Assembly (NCBI RefSeq): GCF_963678975.1
Contig: NC_089280.1
Location: 17,396,780-17,460,779, forward strand
Origin: Dysidea avara
Lineage: Eukaryota > Porifera > Demospongiae > Dictyoceratida > Dysideidae
Length of the DNA stretch: 64,000 nucleotides
Direction: 5' to 3'
Shown: positions 1-37,859 of the stretch, one piece after another
Numbering within the stretch: position 1 is the first letter of the stretch
Layout: each line of letters begins with the position of its first letter
Made by a program: the position numbers and the translations under genes
Notes under the pieces: model-generated
The model's input: the letters and a program-made list of their open reading frames with translations, nothing else
Database searches by the model: none
What the model was told of the DNA's origin: nothing

Positions 1-149
1 CTGCTGAGTCATTTTCAGAGACACGTCACACCTACAATATAAACTTTCAACTTAACTTGGTTTTTGTGTCAATTGTGTTTTAGTATTGTGGTTTTCTGAT
101 GCCAGTTAAACTCCCTTGACTGTGTATGTATGCATATGTATCATTTCCT

Positions 150-350
150 GTGCATCTTTTCTACACGATCTGCACACACTGTGTTGGCCATGCACTGTTT
201 GTACATGCCCCATTAGTAGATTGTCCCGTTGGTAATTGTACTTGGTTGTATTTTCCCCAGGCCTAGTTATACAACCTAGTACTAAAGATAATGCGAAATG
301 CGATTAAAATTACTTCATTAATAATGAATGAATGAAATAAATAAATAAAT
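150..350. repeat. Retroelement 3' tail, copy 1
   Basis: A block running from the words tgtgttggccatgcactg to an (ATAA)-rich end. It recurs at about 1490-1640 and, for its last part, at 2590-2660. Shared core: gtacttggttgtatttt, then ccaggcctag, then A/T-rich tetramers. A conserved core ending in a short A/T microsatellite looks like the 3' end of a non-LTR element or its SINE, which is inference. The following 355-520 also resembles 1620-1760 more weakly, so the duplicated unit is larger than the tail. A weak open stretch with a good donor lies at 700-790 but I could not place it in a gene. Confidence 0.5.
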
Positions 351-1489
351 AATAAATAATGTTTGAGAAAACTACAAGGCCTAAGGCTTCGCACTCACCG
401 GGAATAGAGTCCATGTTGTATGAAGAGACAATCGTATAATGGGTGGCTGTATTCGTGGAGGTGATAGAAACGTACAACAATTCTATTTAACGCCAATCAA
501 AACATTTAGCACATGACGCCCACTAGACAAGTGAACTACTGTTCATTTGTGTTTGAAAGTGGGCGAAAGCAACTATTTCGATTGGAAGACGAGTGGTTGC
601 TATGCCTACTTAATAAACAGCATGATTGGAAGTTGCTACCGATTGCTGGAGGTTAGTTTGTGTTGGTTAAAACACTTTGATAGTCTTGTTTCTTTAGTCT
701 CGCATAACTAGGTACCTTCACTCGTGTATGGGATGGGAGAAAACCCTCACCTGGCAGGCCATTGTGCGAAGAAGGTGCAGTTTCCAGCTGGTAAGTTTGT
801 GTGATGATGCATAGCTCTCCACCTGAAGCCTTTTAGTGCCAGGAGTGTCCAGACTGATCACTGATCACTGATATGGGTCCTGAGAAAACATACACAAAAT
901 GTGTCCTTAGGCTGATAATTGCTGTGTGCATGGTTGTGCTTGCTATTAACTGCTATTATTATATGTAACTAAGTCTGCCACCATCAGCAATGCTCCACAT
1001 ACTTGTGTACACTGACATATCCATGAAATTCTGGTATTGCATTTCAGCCACGTTTGTTCTCCAAATTTTTTGGTCTTGCAGCATATCCACAGCATCATGT
1101 GATCATTTTAGTACAGCTCATGTTAAATATATACATAACTCAGATACCAGTTGTAGGTGACAGACAGTTGAAATACTCTGCTTTATCCCAATCTTACCGT
1201 GGTTTGCTCTTGGCAACTCCAGCCATGTCTTAATCCAGCGCTCTAATCCATCCTCATTTAAACATATCATGTAACACGTGTACAATTGCATAAAATTAAT
1301 ATAATAAGTATTCGTTGGATGTTTAAGCTTACTGCTTGTAGGCATCAGATTCAATATCATGATTCTCACAATTTAAAGTGAATCTCACATCCTCACATGT
1401 CCATGGTCGGATAATCACTGATCGTAACTGCATACTAATACATCCCTTATGTTTATGTGTCAGTCAATTCCTCTAGAGTTGTATCACTG

Positions 1490-1640
1490 TGCATCTTTTA
1501 TACCTGCACACACTGTGTTGGCCATGCACTGTTTGTACATGCCCCATTAGTAGGTTGTCCCGGTGGTGATTGTACTTGGTTGTATTTGCCCCAGGCCTAG
1601 ATAAATAATAATTATAATTAATAATTAATGTTCTCGAAAA
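1490..1640. repeat. Retroelement 3' tail, copy 2
   Basis: Second copy of the tail at 150-350, about 1.37 kb downstream and in the same direction, again ending in (ATAA)/(AATA) tetramers. After it, 1790-1884 is a short open stretch flanked by an acceptor-like ttacag and a gtaagt donor. That could be an exon, but it matches no family I recognise. Confidence 0.5.
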
Positions 1641-2529
1641 CTACGAGGTCTAGAGACATGAACTAACTGGGGATAGATTCGCCTGTGAACGAAGGCACAA
1701 ACATATAATCGTTGCGCCTGTTCGTGCTGATAACTTGACCATACATGTAATTCTATATAACGCCCAGTATCACACCCTTGCTTAATTACAGATTGCGTGA
1801 AGGAGAAGATTAGTGAATGTCTGTGGAGTGACTGCAGGAGAGCCAGAGGCCACTTTACACGTAAACAAGAAGTAAGTTTTTATGTTTGTAACGTCTCAAG
1901 TCTCCATGCCAGCTGCCAGTGGATTCATTCACCGTCACATAAAATATGTAAAACAATTCAAGAAAACATTAAAACACATGCCACGCTCTGTACAATACAG
2001 CTACATATAAAATACAAGTAAACAATCTTGTCTTGTGCAGCTGGCATGGCAAACTTCCTTTGTGTTGGTGTCAGGCAATTCAATGTGCGCTTAAATCTTT
2101 TTTGCCTTCACCTGGCTAAAGGCTGGCTTAGCTACTAGGCTTGGCTGTCTTCCTTTATCTGGTTCATCTGGCTTGCATACTCCTACAGTATTGTGTAGCT
2201 ATCTCCTGCAAGTTGTGTATGCATAATTATAGTGTGTCACCCATCACTGTGCCATTGCTACACCACTGATGAACCTTATTTAGCTCTAGTTGTTGGCTAA
2301 TAATTTTTATCTGGTGATGTTGCCTATAATGTATTGCTGCATACAATACTGCAATAATGTATAGTTCTCTCCTGTATGTTTTGTATACACATACTGTGTA
2401 CCACACCAATGGTGTACTGGCACTTAGCTACTGGTGGCCTTTAGTTACGATGCCACTATTGTGTTGTATCTGTCACTACTGTGACATATTGAGTTGATTT
2501 GGGGATTGTGCCTTCACCACCTAATAGCC

Positions 2530-2660
2530 TCACCAGGGGGCTGTCACGTTGGGGCTGTCACGTTGGGGCTGTCACGTTGGGGCTGTCATGTTGGTGTATG
2601 TACTTGGTTGTATATGATGCAGTCCTAGATGAATAATAACAATAATAATATAAAGATATG
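2530..2660. repeat. Tail copy 3 with 14-bp tandem repeats
   Basis: Four head-to-tail units of ggggctgtcacgtt lie at about 2537-2593, the last with one change. They are followed by the same gtacttggttgtat tail as in the two upstream copies and by ataataac microsatellite. The tandem array replaces the ttgtcccgttgg segment of the other copies, so it probably grew by slippage of that segment. Confidence 0.55.
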
Positions 2661-2872
2661 TGCTTTTGCATTCACAAAATGAGAATTTTAAGTTAATTTA
2701 TATGCCTTACCTTTGGATTTGTACTCTAATATAACACACAACATTACCCTGATTGAGCAATCATATGATTGCACTGTAACATAACTGAAGAGGACTCCAT
2801 TAATATATGAGGATATTAATGTTGTTTAAACCATTAGTAAGATTGTTGTTATCTTTTTTCTTTATCCTACAG

Positions 2873-3282
2873 AAAATCCTGCTAGCAGTTGTAACCAGTT
2901 ACCACCAAATCCATTATTTACTTCTCCACTCTATTATACACAATTGGCTGCACTGCAAGCTCAGACCATTCAACTGGCTCAGCTACAAACATTTACAAAC
3001 CCCATATGGCTGCCACCATTTGTCTGGCCCAATCTAAACAATTTATATTCCACTGTTACTGGAAATCAAGTGAATGGAACTAATAGTTTATATGAAAAAC
3101 AACACTTACAGTTATTGAATGGAGTCAATGGACATGTAAGGAAAGAAGTTGGGTCAGAAAGTTACAGTTCAGCTGTTAAATGTAGTGTTGTGAAAACTAC
3201 AGGAAATGTTGACAAGAGAAATCAATCCTGTGTATTACCCAAGTCAAAAGTGATGACATTTTCTATAGATAATCTTGTATAG
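2873..3282 (+). CDS. Terminal exon, eh1 motif, upstream paralogue copy
   Basis: A terminal coding exon whose gene must start left of the window. A strong acceptor (long T/C tract, then ctacag) precedes it. The open frame starts in phase 1, gives 135 residues and stops at TAG. The sequence is Gln/Leu-rich (LAALQAQ, IQLAQLQ), then aromatic (WLPPFVWPNL), then Ser/Lys-rich, and ends FSIDNLV. That matches the eh1 motif by which many repressors bind Groucho/TLE. It is nearly identical to 33454-33887, the last exon of the MXD/MNT-like gene, with two in-frame indels (2 and 3 codons). An AAG to TAG change makes it three residues shorter. No upstream exon of matching phase was found at 1-2872. It is either the end of a tandem paralogue or a stranded exon copy. 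Confidence 0.6.
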
Positions 3283-5013
3283 ACTGTGTAGGCATTTAAT
3301 GTGAATATATTTTCATTGTATAGTTTTTACTCTATTGGTGGTGCATCTATGCTATACAAAATGAGTATGTGAACTCTTTATTATAGTGGGACAAAAAATG
3401 TCAGAAAGTTTGATCGGAAGCAGTGTGATTGCCATCATCCAAAATTTTGAGGGGAAATTTTTGTCTCTTCAGGATCTTTTATACATTTATAATACGTAAA
3501 AACTTACATTTTGATCAAGCTACAAATTTCAAGGGGAAATTTTTGTGGACTGGAGCCAATCCATGGAAAAAAATGCAAAAAAATTGCCCCTTGTAAAAAT
3601 ACTTTATGCATTAATAGGTCGGTATCAAGTGTAAGAAAATTGGGCCAATCAGATCCAAGCAAAACTTTTCAAATATATACAGCCTAATACTAATCTGCTA
3701 GAGTTGGCAAGAACAATAAAAGAAGAACACTATAGTACTGACTTGAGTCACATATCAACAGAACTTAGCTATTACTGAATAGATCTATAATAAATGGCAA
3801 AACATTGATGATCACAAGATTATTGGTGATCTGATACATAACTCAAACCTGGAATCGAAACATTAGTTATCATTACAAAATTACATGTCAGTTCTTACCT
3901 GTATTTATTGGGTCAAATACTATTGTGATTTCAGAAGAGTAGCTGTATCCTGCCTATTGCACTTGATATTCTGCCTATTAGCTAGCATTGTGCTAACATC
4001 ATTTTTAATGTTTATTACCAGCAGAGTCCTGCGAGTTAGTATAAATTAAACAGAAATTATTCATCGATAATGTCATGCAGACACACTAATTTCTTGGAAC
4101 GTAGATATTATAGTTTTAATTTCTAACACTAATTTATAGATTCTTGGAATAGAGCTGCTTTGCCCATTTTGACTAACCAGGGTCATATTCTCAGCAAAGC
4201 AATATTATTTGTGGTATACAACTAATTGAATAATGTAACAACATTAAGTGTACATCAGATAAGACTAAACAGGTGTTAAGGGTTAGACTTGATCCTTTAA
4301 CCTTCATAAGCATTTTGTGATACAAGAATGAAGACCTACTATATACATTGTATTGTGCATGTAATGAACTCCATCGATATCCTATATATTGGCCTTGACG
4401 ATACAGCATGGTATATAACCTTGGCACTGGTGTCGTTGTACTCTTATTTCATCATCGCAAGAAGCAAGTGTTTCTATAAGTAATCAACAAACCTTTGTCA
4501 ATGTTGGGTGATTGCAATTATAAACCACTCACCTACGTGTCATGTGGCCATTTCCTCAAAGGTAGTCATAAACAATGATCATTAGTGGATTTAATGAAAC
4601 CAAAGAAACAGTCATCCCACATGATGCACTACAAGGTGTGTGGTGTCACGTATTGTGACACACACAAACATGTTTTATGCGCAATTGTCAATACTCCTAT
4701 TCACAGTTGCTTTACTTGTATGCACTTCATCATTGCACATGAAGTAGTAACAGATACAACACACTGAATTGTCACTAAGGGCATCCGAAGTCTTCCAGTT
4801 AACTATATGCTATAAGTTAATATTGTGATTGCTAACTTCACATGTGTGTCTCATGATCAGTGGTGTATTGTTTATGATTCACTGCAGCTAGTATAGCAGC
4901 TAGCTAGCAGCTCTTAGCTATCAGTTCCTCGAGTGTAAACACGTAGCTACGCGTGTCACGGTGCATGTTACTGTAAGTTACCAGTCTATGTAGCTACGTA
5001 GCTAGCTATATGG
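3283..5013. other. Intergenic, no gene seen
   Basis: AT-rich sequence with no convincing exon on either strand. From about 4880 to 5010 it becomes rich in overlapping AGCT and ACGT palindromes of the form tagctagctacgtag. The same short motif clusters recur at about 6640-6780, 7075, 47690, 50040-50100, 51050 and 51350. Confidence 0.5.
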
Positions 5014-6548
5014 TAGGGTCCGCAACGCGAAAAATCGATATCCTCCAATCAACTACCTAACTATTGTCATGTGTTAGGCTAAGTGTAACTTGAATAACAC
5101 CAGCGTGGCAGCCAAGTTTGTCACTTTCTTCTGGTAGAAAACGATACAAATGTCTTTAAATCACGTGATTTTTCGTTGCAGCAGTTCGTAGCTAGGGTTC
5201 TTCGTATGCCACGATATTCACTCTCAACATTGTTGAAGTAGTTTACCATGAACTCAAAGTATTGGTTGTTTAATTTTATTGGTCAGTTTCCGGTGGCAGC
5301 ACGATATGTGCAGCTTTTTGGCGACAGACAAAATATTTCTTGCTCTGGAGCACAGGACAAGCAGAGCAGCAACTGCGCCGTGGGTCAGCAATGACCAGTA
5401 CTAGGTAAAGTACTTGCATGTGGAGTATGGTTATAATTGAAGCTTGTTAGCCATCTGGCTGAGCCGTCTATATGCTGAAATTCGGCCAAAACGACGCGAT
5501 TTTTGCAAACAAATACCAGAATGGTTGATACATCAGTGAGACAGTCTCCAAAAGCAAGGATGTGAAGCTTATAAACACCTAACAATACGACTATCTTGTC
5601 CAGTAAACGCATAGAGCAATCCTATGTATGAAATAAGCGCCCACATGATCGAAATTCAAATCGCGGAAAATACAACCATAATCTATTCCAATGACCTTAA
5701 AATCACTTGGAATCAAGTGGCAATCAGTTTGTGTAAATTAAGTTCAGCATCTCGATTAGCCCAGCAGTCTGAGACTTTCCCTATTATGCCATCACAGCAT
5801 AAAACACACCTGCACTGGCCCAGACCACGCCTGAGTGAACAATTAACACAAATATTTACAAAAGGAGTACACTGCATGGTTCCTATTCAGAAATGAAAGC
5901 GATTACATGGGTATTTCCGCGATTTGAATTTCGATCACGTGAGTGCCTATTTCATGCATTGGATTGCTTTATGCGTTTACTGGGCGAGATGGCCGTATTG
6001 TTAGGTGTTTATAAGCTTCGTATCCTTGCTGTTGGAGACTGTCTCACTAATGTATCAACCATTCTGGTATTTGTTTGCAAAAATCATGGGGTAGCCAGCG
6101 CCCACGCAAAAACCCAACACGGTGTACGAGAGTCCCAATATTTAAGTATTTCAAAACGTATTTTTGTATTATTTCAATAAATATTTCATGTATTTATATG
6201 CATTTATAATTGGATTTTTCAGATAGGTGTACGAGAGTCCCAAGACGTTAGCTACCCCTTGGCGAAAATCGTGTCATTTTGGCCGAATTTCAGCATATAG
6301 ACGGCTCAGCCAGATGGCTAACAAGCTTCAATTATAACCATACTCCGCATGCAGGTACTTTACCTAGTACTAACTGCTGCAACGAAAAATCACGTGATTT
6401 AAAGACATTTGTATCGTTTTCTACCAGAAGAAAGTGACAAACTTGGCTGCCACGCTGGTGTTATTCAAGTTACACTTAGCCTAACACATGACAATAGTTA
6501 GGTAGCTAGTTGATTGGAAAATATCGATTTTTCGTGTTGCGGACCCTA
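5014..6548. mobile_element. Large fold-back element with long inverted arms
   Basis: Two arms of about 650 bp face each other around a loop near 5690-5880. The ends are TAGGGTCCGCAACGCG at the left and the inverse ending TTGCGGACCCTA at the right. Matching inner landmarks include the complement of the tcacgtgatttttcgttg segment (5163 and 6385) and the inverted pair at 5560-5610 and 5960-6050. Flanks carry tatatgg on both sides (5007-5013 and 6549-6555), a likely target duplication of 7-8 bp. No transposase is encoded, so this is a non-autonomous fold-back element. The right arm is longer because of a nested MITE (6088-6258). Confidence 0.8.
6088..6258. mobile_element. MITE nested in the fold-back's right arm
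   Basis: About 171 bp that interrupts the right arm and has no counterpart in the left arm. The ends are GGGGTAGC and GCTACCCC. Just inside, the words gtgtacgagagtccca occur twice in the same direction (about 6121 and 6226). The arm resumes with gcgaaaatc after a left flank gcaaaaatc, which may be a 9-bp target duplication with one mismatch. Absence from the opposite arm shows it arrived after the fold-back formed. Confidence 0.7.
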
Positions 6549-7087
6549 TATATGGTCACAAACTTTCATTGGTATCTCCTTGCTATCCAACAACGACCAA
6601 TCATACTGAACTGACGCATAATATGATAATCACAGAGTGCTATATACGTAGCTAGCTACACTGAACGGTTTGAACTTAATAGAAGAGGTTTCGATAGCTA
6701 GCTACGTACGTAGCTAGTGTGCAACGTCATATGCATCAACCCGAGGATCATATACGTAGCTACACGGTAGAATACGGTACATAGCAAATTTTTCAAAGAA
6801 TAGTTTCTTCTACTTGTACTTCAGAGAAAAACCATTGTCAAGTTTGTTTCGCCCGCCATAAATTAAACCGTCACATCCGTCGATATGTTAATTATTTGCA
6901 TGCTTTTCTCAATTACAAGCCATACAAGTATAGACTAGCTATACACGCACTGTGTAGGCGTTTCGCTCCACTGCTGAACAACGATCTTATAAGAATCAAT
7001 TTTGCTCGTGATTTTGTAAGTCTGTCGCTTTAATTTCACGTAACTTTTATACTACTGCCTACCTTAGTGAATAACTAGCTAACTGCT

Positions 7088-33887
<26,800 letters not shown>

Positions 33888-33930
33888 GCAACTGTTGTGA
33901 ATACATAGTGTAGTTTTATTTGTATACACA

Positions 33931-33940
33931 TATATGTATG

Positions 33941-33980
<40 letters not shown>
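33931..33980. repeat. (TA)n(GA)n microsatellite
   Basis: A TA run followed by a GA run, just 3' of the stop codon of the MXD/MNT-like gene and so probably in its 3' UTR. Confidence 0.9.
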
Positions 33981-34043
33981 TTTTATTGTAAGATTTATAA
34001 TGTTGTAGCTTTACAAAAGCAGTGTTATTTCAGTGTCAGATAT

Positions 34044-34420
34044 AGGCCTGATTCAAATATGCTCAAAACTTTGCCCAAAATTTTCACCTATTATGTTTGG
34101 AACATAACCAGTGAATACTCTATTATAGTATTTCACTACAAAGTGACTGTTCTATTAGAGAGTTTTAGAGTATTTGAATTAAGGAGCTATTTACAATGCA
34201 TTTGAGTGCTCTATTGCAATTTGCATTTTCCACTGACTGCTCTATTAGGCAGTATCGATCTATATGATAAGGTATTAGGGCTAATACTTTTACTATACTG
34301 TACTGCGCAAAATTTTGAGTCCATGCAATACTAAATAAAATATCTATCAAATATGCCAGAATAATACAACATAATAGGTTATGCCAGCATAATGAAATAG
34401 TATGCCAATGATAAGTATTA
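34044..34420. repeat. Relative of the TAGGCCTG MITE
   Basis: Starts taggcctgattcaaatatgc and carries the same attatg-rich interior and several tattagag motifs as 29369-29784. A clean right end was not found. Confidence 0.5.
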
Positions 34421-35090
34421 CTTCAGAAATGACAGTTAAGTAGTAGTAGATACATGTAATCTCGAATATTTCAACTACCTTGTAAAGAAAAATCGCACGA
34501 TAGATTATTAAAGGGCATGCAGCATACATTGTTATAAGAATAAAATTTAGAAAGAAGCTTTTGTGGTTCCTGTTTACAAGAAGGGAGATCGCTCATTACC
34601 AGTAAACTATCGCCCAATATCACTTACATGTGTTGTATGCAAAGCACTTGAGCATATCATCTCAACTAATATCCACTCACATCTTAATAGACATGACATC
34701 CTTATTGACCAGCAACACGGTTTTAGAAGTGGAAGATCATGCGAGACTCGGTACTATCAACGACTTTGTGGAAACTAAGTCATTTGGGCCAAATTGATGC
34801 AATTTTTTTTAGATATGTCAAAAGCCTTTGACACCGTACCATTAAAGAGATTAAGTTGTAAACTTTCTCACTATGGTGTTTGTGAATGTACCCTCAAGTG
34901 AATAGAAAATTTGCTTACTGGTAGATCTCAACAAGTAGTTGTAAATGGCAAATACAGTGATCCAACTACAGGGATTTCTGGAGTTCCACAGGATTCAGTA
35001 CTTGGCCCATTATTATTCCTTTGTTATATCAACAACATTACTCAAAACCTTACATCTAAAGTTTGGCTATATGCTGATGACCTTAATCTA

Positions 35091-35403
35091 ATCAAAAACA
35101 GTTAAGCTGTAAAAAAAGGTGCGGCCCCAAAAAGGCCATGGTGAAAAAAGATGTGAAATCCAAAGTGGCGGCCAAGAAATGGCTGTGATGGTAGGTTAAC
35201 GGTAAAAATTTTAATAACAACAATTCAGGTGAATTTTGTGCCAAGACCAAGCGGCACCAAATTCACCTGAATTGTGTTATTAAAATTTTTACCATTAACC
35301 TACCATCACAGCCATTTCTTGGCCGCCACCTTGGATTTCACATCTTTTTTCACCATGGTCTTTTTGGGGCCGCACCTTTTTTTACAGCTTAGCTGTTTTT
35401 GAT
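35091..35403. mobile_element. Fold-back element, complete copy
   Basis: Arms of about 150 bp meet at a short centre near 35246. Words gtgcggccccaaaaagg, gcggccaagaaatggctg and ttcaggtgaatt each have their inverse. It joins directly at its right side to a second perfect hairpin (35433-35463). Confidence 0.8.
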
Positions 35404-35432
35404 TAGATTTCACTTCTTTTTGTGTTTGTATA

Positions 35433-35463
35433 CCCCAAAGCCGGCCATAGGCCGGCTTTGGGG
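35433..35463. repeat. Perfect 14-bp GC-rich hairpin
   Basis: CCCCAAAGCCGGCC, loop ATA, then the exact inverse GGCCGGCTTTGGGG. Looser versions stand beside the other members of the same fold-back family (20100-20122 and 26754-26785), so the hairpin is part of the family's end structure. Confidence 0.85.
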
Positions 35464-35549
35464 ATTGTCTTTTCTTTACCACAGGAAGAAGAAAAGATGA
35501 AGCAGATGTTAAATACTTTAAGTATTTCTGATTTTATCAGTAAATGTAC

Positions 35550-35582
<33 letters not shown>
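35550..35582. repeat. (TA)n microsatellite
   Basis: A run of TA dinucleotides just before the minisatellite array. Confidence 0.9.
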
Positions 35583-35584
<2 letters not shown>

Positions 35585-36545
35585 CATATATTTATTACAG
35601 AACACTCTACACGGTGGTTTCTTTATAACTGAACACTCTACAAAGTGACTTCTTCTAGCTGATATTTCTACAGGATGATTTGTTTGTAGCTGAACTCTCT
35701 ACATGATGGTTTCTTCGCAGCTGAACTCTCTACAAGGTAACTTCTTCTAGTTGATGTCTCTACAGGGTCAGCTGAACTCTCTACATGGTGGTTTCTTTGC
35801 AACTGAACTCTCTACAAGGTGGCTTCTTCTAGCTGATCTTTCTACAAGGTGTTTTGTTTATAGTTGAACTCTCTACATGATGGTTTCTTTGCAGCTGAAC
35901 TCTCTACAAGGTAACTTCTTTAGCTGATCTCTGTACAGGGTGAATTGTTTGTAGCTGAACTCTCTATAAGGTAACTTCTTCTAGCTGATCTTTCTACAGG
36001 GTGATTTGTTTGTAGCTGAACTCTCTACAAAGAACTTCTTCAAACTGATCTCTGTACAGGGTGAATTGTTTGTAGCTGAACTCTCTATAAGGTAACTTCT
36101 TCTAGCTGATCTCTATACAGAGTGACTTGTTTGTAGCTGAACTCTCTACACGATGGTTTCTTTGTAGCTGAATTTTCTAAAAGGTAACTTCTTCTAGCTG
36201 ATCTTTCTACAGGGCAATTTGTTTGTAGCTGAATTCTCCACAAGGTAATTTGGTTGTAGCTGAGCTCTCTACAAGGTGACTTCTTCTAGCTGAACTCTCT
36301 ACAGAGTGATCTTTTTGTAGCTGAAACTCTCTACAGGATGATTTGTTTGCAGCTGAACTCCCTACATGGTGGTTTCTTTGTAGCTGAACTCTTTACAAGG
36401 TGACTTCTTCTAGCTGATCTCTCTACAGGGTGATTTGTTTCTAGGCGAACTCACTACAGGGCGACTTGCCTGTAGCTGAATTGTCTATCAGATTAACTGG
36501 TTGTAGCTGAATTCCCTATAGAATAACTTGCAATGTAATATAATT
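35585..36545. repeat. Minisatellite, about 31-bp units
   Basis: About thirty diverged units on the pattern tagctgaactctctacagg-tgacttgttt. Two unit types tend to alternate, one with cttcttc and one with tttgtttg. Older, shorter arrays of the same unit occur at 12120-12180, 12500-12570 and 15040-15880. Confidence 0.85.
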
Positions 36546-37518
36546 CTTTAATGTAGTAAGTTATAAACGTAGCTGAATGCTCTATTAGGGTGACTGTTCT
36601 ATTAGAGTATCTCGATCTCGCATTTGCAACACGGAGTTGGCTTTCGAATCATGATTCAGTGGTTTGTAATCCGATTCTTCTGTACTACTGCAAGGACTTT
36701 CTATGATGATTATTCCAGCTACACACCGATTTTCAGCTCATTGCTCTAAGCGGTTTGCCTGGTAGGCGTGAAAACTAATAGTTTTTTATTCATAAAAATC
36801 GATTGCGTAATTGTGACACAGGTTGGGTTTTGTGTCATATCTCCATGGTCTTTATCTCGATTCTTTTCTTCAAACCACAAAAAGGCACTCCTACGATGGT
36901 TACTCCATCTACATAGCAATTTTTAACTCATTCCTTTAAGGGGCTTACCCTGTGGGCGTGACAGATCTTCGACCTTATTTTACGCGAATAATCGATCATA
37001 ACTCCGTGAATGTCCATCGGATTCCTACCAAAGTTGGTACTGAGATCCACTTTAATGAGCCCTTCAAGTGTACCAAATTTCAGCCCGATTGGAGCACGCA
37101 TTCGTGTTTTATGGCGGATTTTGCGAAGTGTGCGAAATGAAGAAGTATAGAAAAAAAAAACAACGAAGAAATTAAAACGAAATTTTGTTCGCTGGTATCT
37201 CGGAAATGGCTGGACCGATGTTCTTCAAATTCGGTATGTAGACTCCCATAACTGGCCGGCACGTCTGTAGAAAATTTGGTTCCAATCGGATGAGGGATTA
37301 CAGAGCTACATAGGTGTGAAAATTGCGTTTTCATTCTTCCTGTTAATATACTCACGGTGTGGCGCGCCGGCTTCTTGGGCCGCACGACACACTATCGTGT
37401 GTCTTGATCTATCGTAATATTTTAAATGAACAGGATGTTGCTGCTCTTCAGAATGATTTGAATACAATAATAAAGTGGTCTACAGACTGGCAAATGTCAG
37501 TGACAGATATGCTGCAAC

Positions 37519-37585
37519 CAGTGGCGGAGCAAGTAGTTGATATGAGGGGGGGCTGGGCTGACCCAGAATTTCTATAAGGTGAGAC

Positions 37586-37621
<36 letters not shown>

Positions 37622-37859
37622 TCGCAACCAACTGACAAGAGCTTTCCACCTCACCAGCTACCATTTCTAGCTGATAAACTACATAAAAATCCTTACATAG
37701 CTCGCTACACACTGAATACTTTATTAGAGTGACTGCTCTATTAGAGTATCTCGATCTTTATCACGGTTTTCAGCCCCACTCCAAGAAAGATAATTTCAGT
37801 GTGATAGCATTCTGAGGGGGGGCTTCAGCCCCCTAGCCCCCCCCTTTCCGCCGCCTATG
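37519..37859. mobile_element. hAT-like MITE with perfect 8-bp target duplication
   Basis: Flanked by GCTGCAAC on both sides (37511-37518 and 37860-37867), exactly interrupting the LINE. Ends CAGTGGCGGAGC and CCGCCGCCTATG form imperfect terminal inverted repeats. The interior holds a 33-bp A run (37587-37619), G/C-rich ggggggg stretches near both ends, and one TATTAGAGTATCTCGATC motif (37739-37756). Confidence 0.85.

Larger units (their letters stand above)
35091..37402. mobile_element. 2.3 kb composite element inserted in the LINE
   Basis: Bounded by CTTAATCTA (35082-35090) and CTTGATCTA (37403-37411), a 9-bp target duplication with one mismatch. The LINE resumes after it. Inside, in order: a fold-back (35091-35403), a 31-bp-unit minisatellite (35585-36545), the motif TATTAGAGTATCTCGATC (36599-36616), and a body of about 600 bp with two related modules (ending cctggtaggcgtga and ccctgtgggcgtgacag). 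It ends in ggcgcgccgg...cgtgtgt. No protein is encoded. It may be several insertions sharing one outer boundary. Confidence 0.65.
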
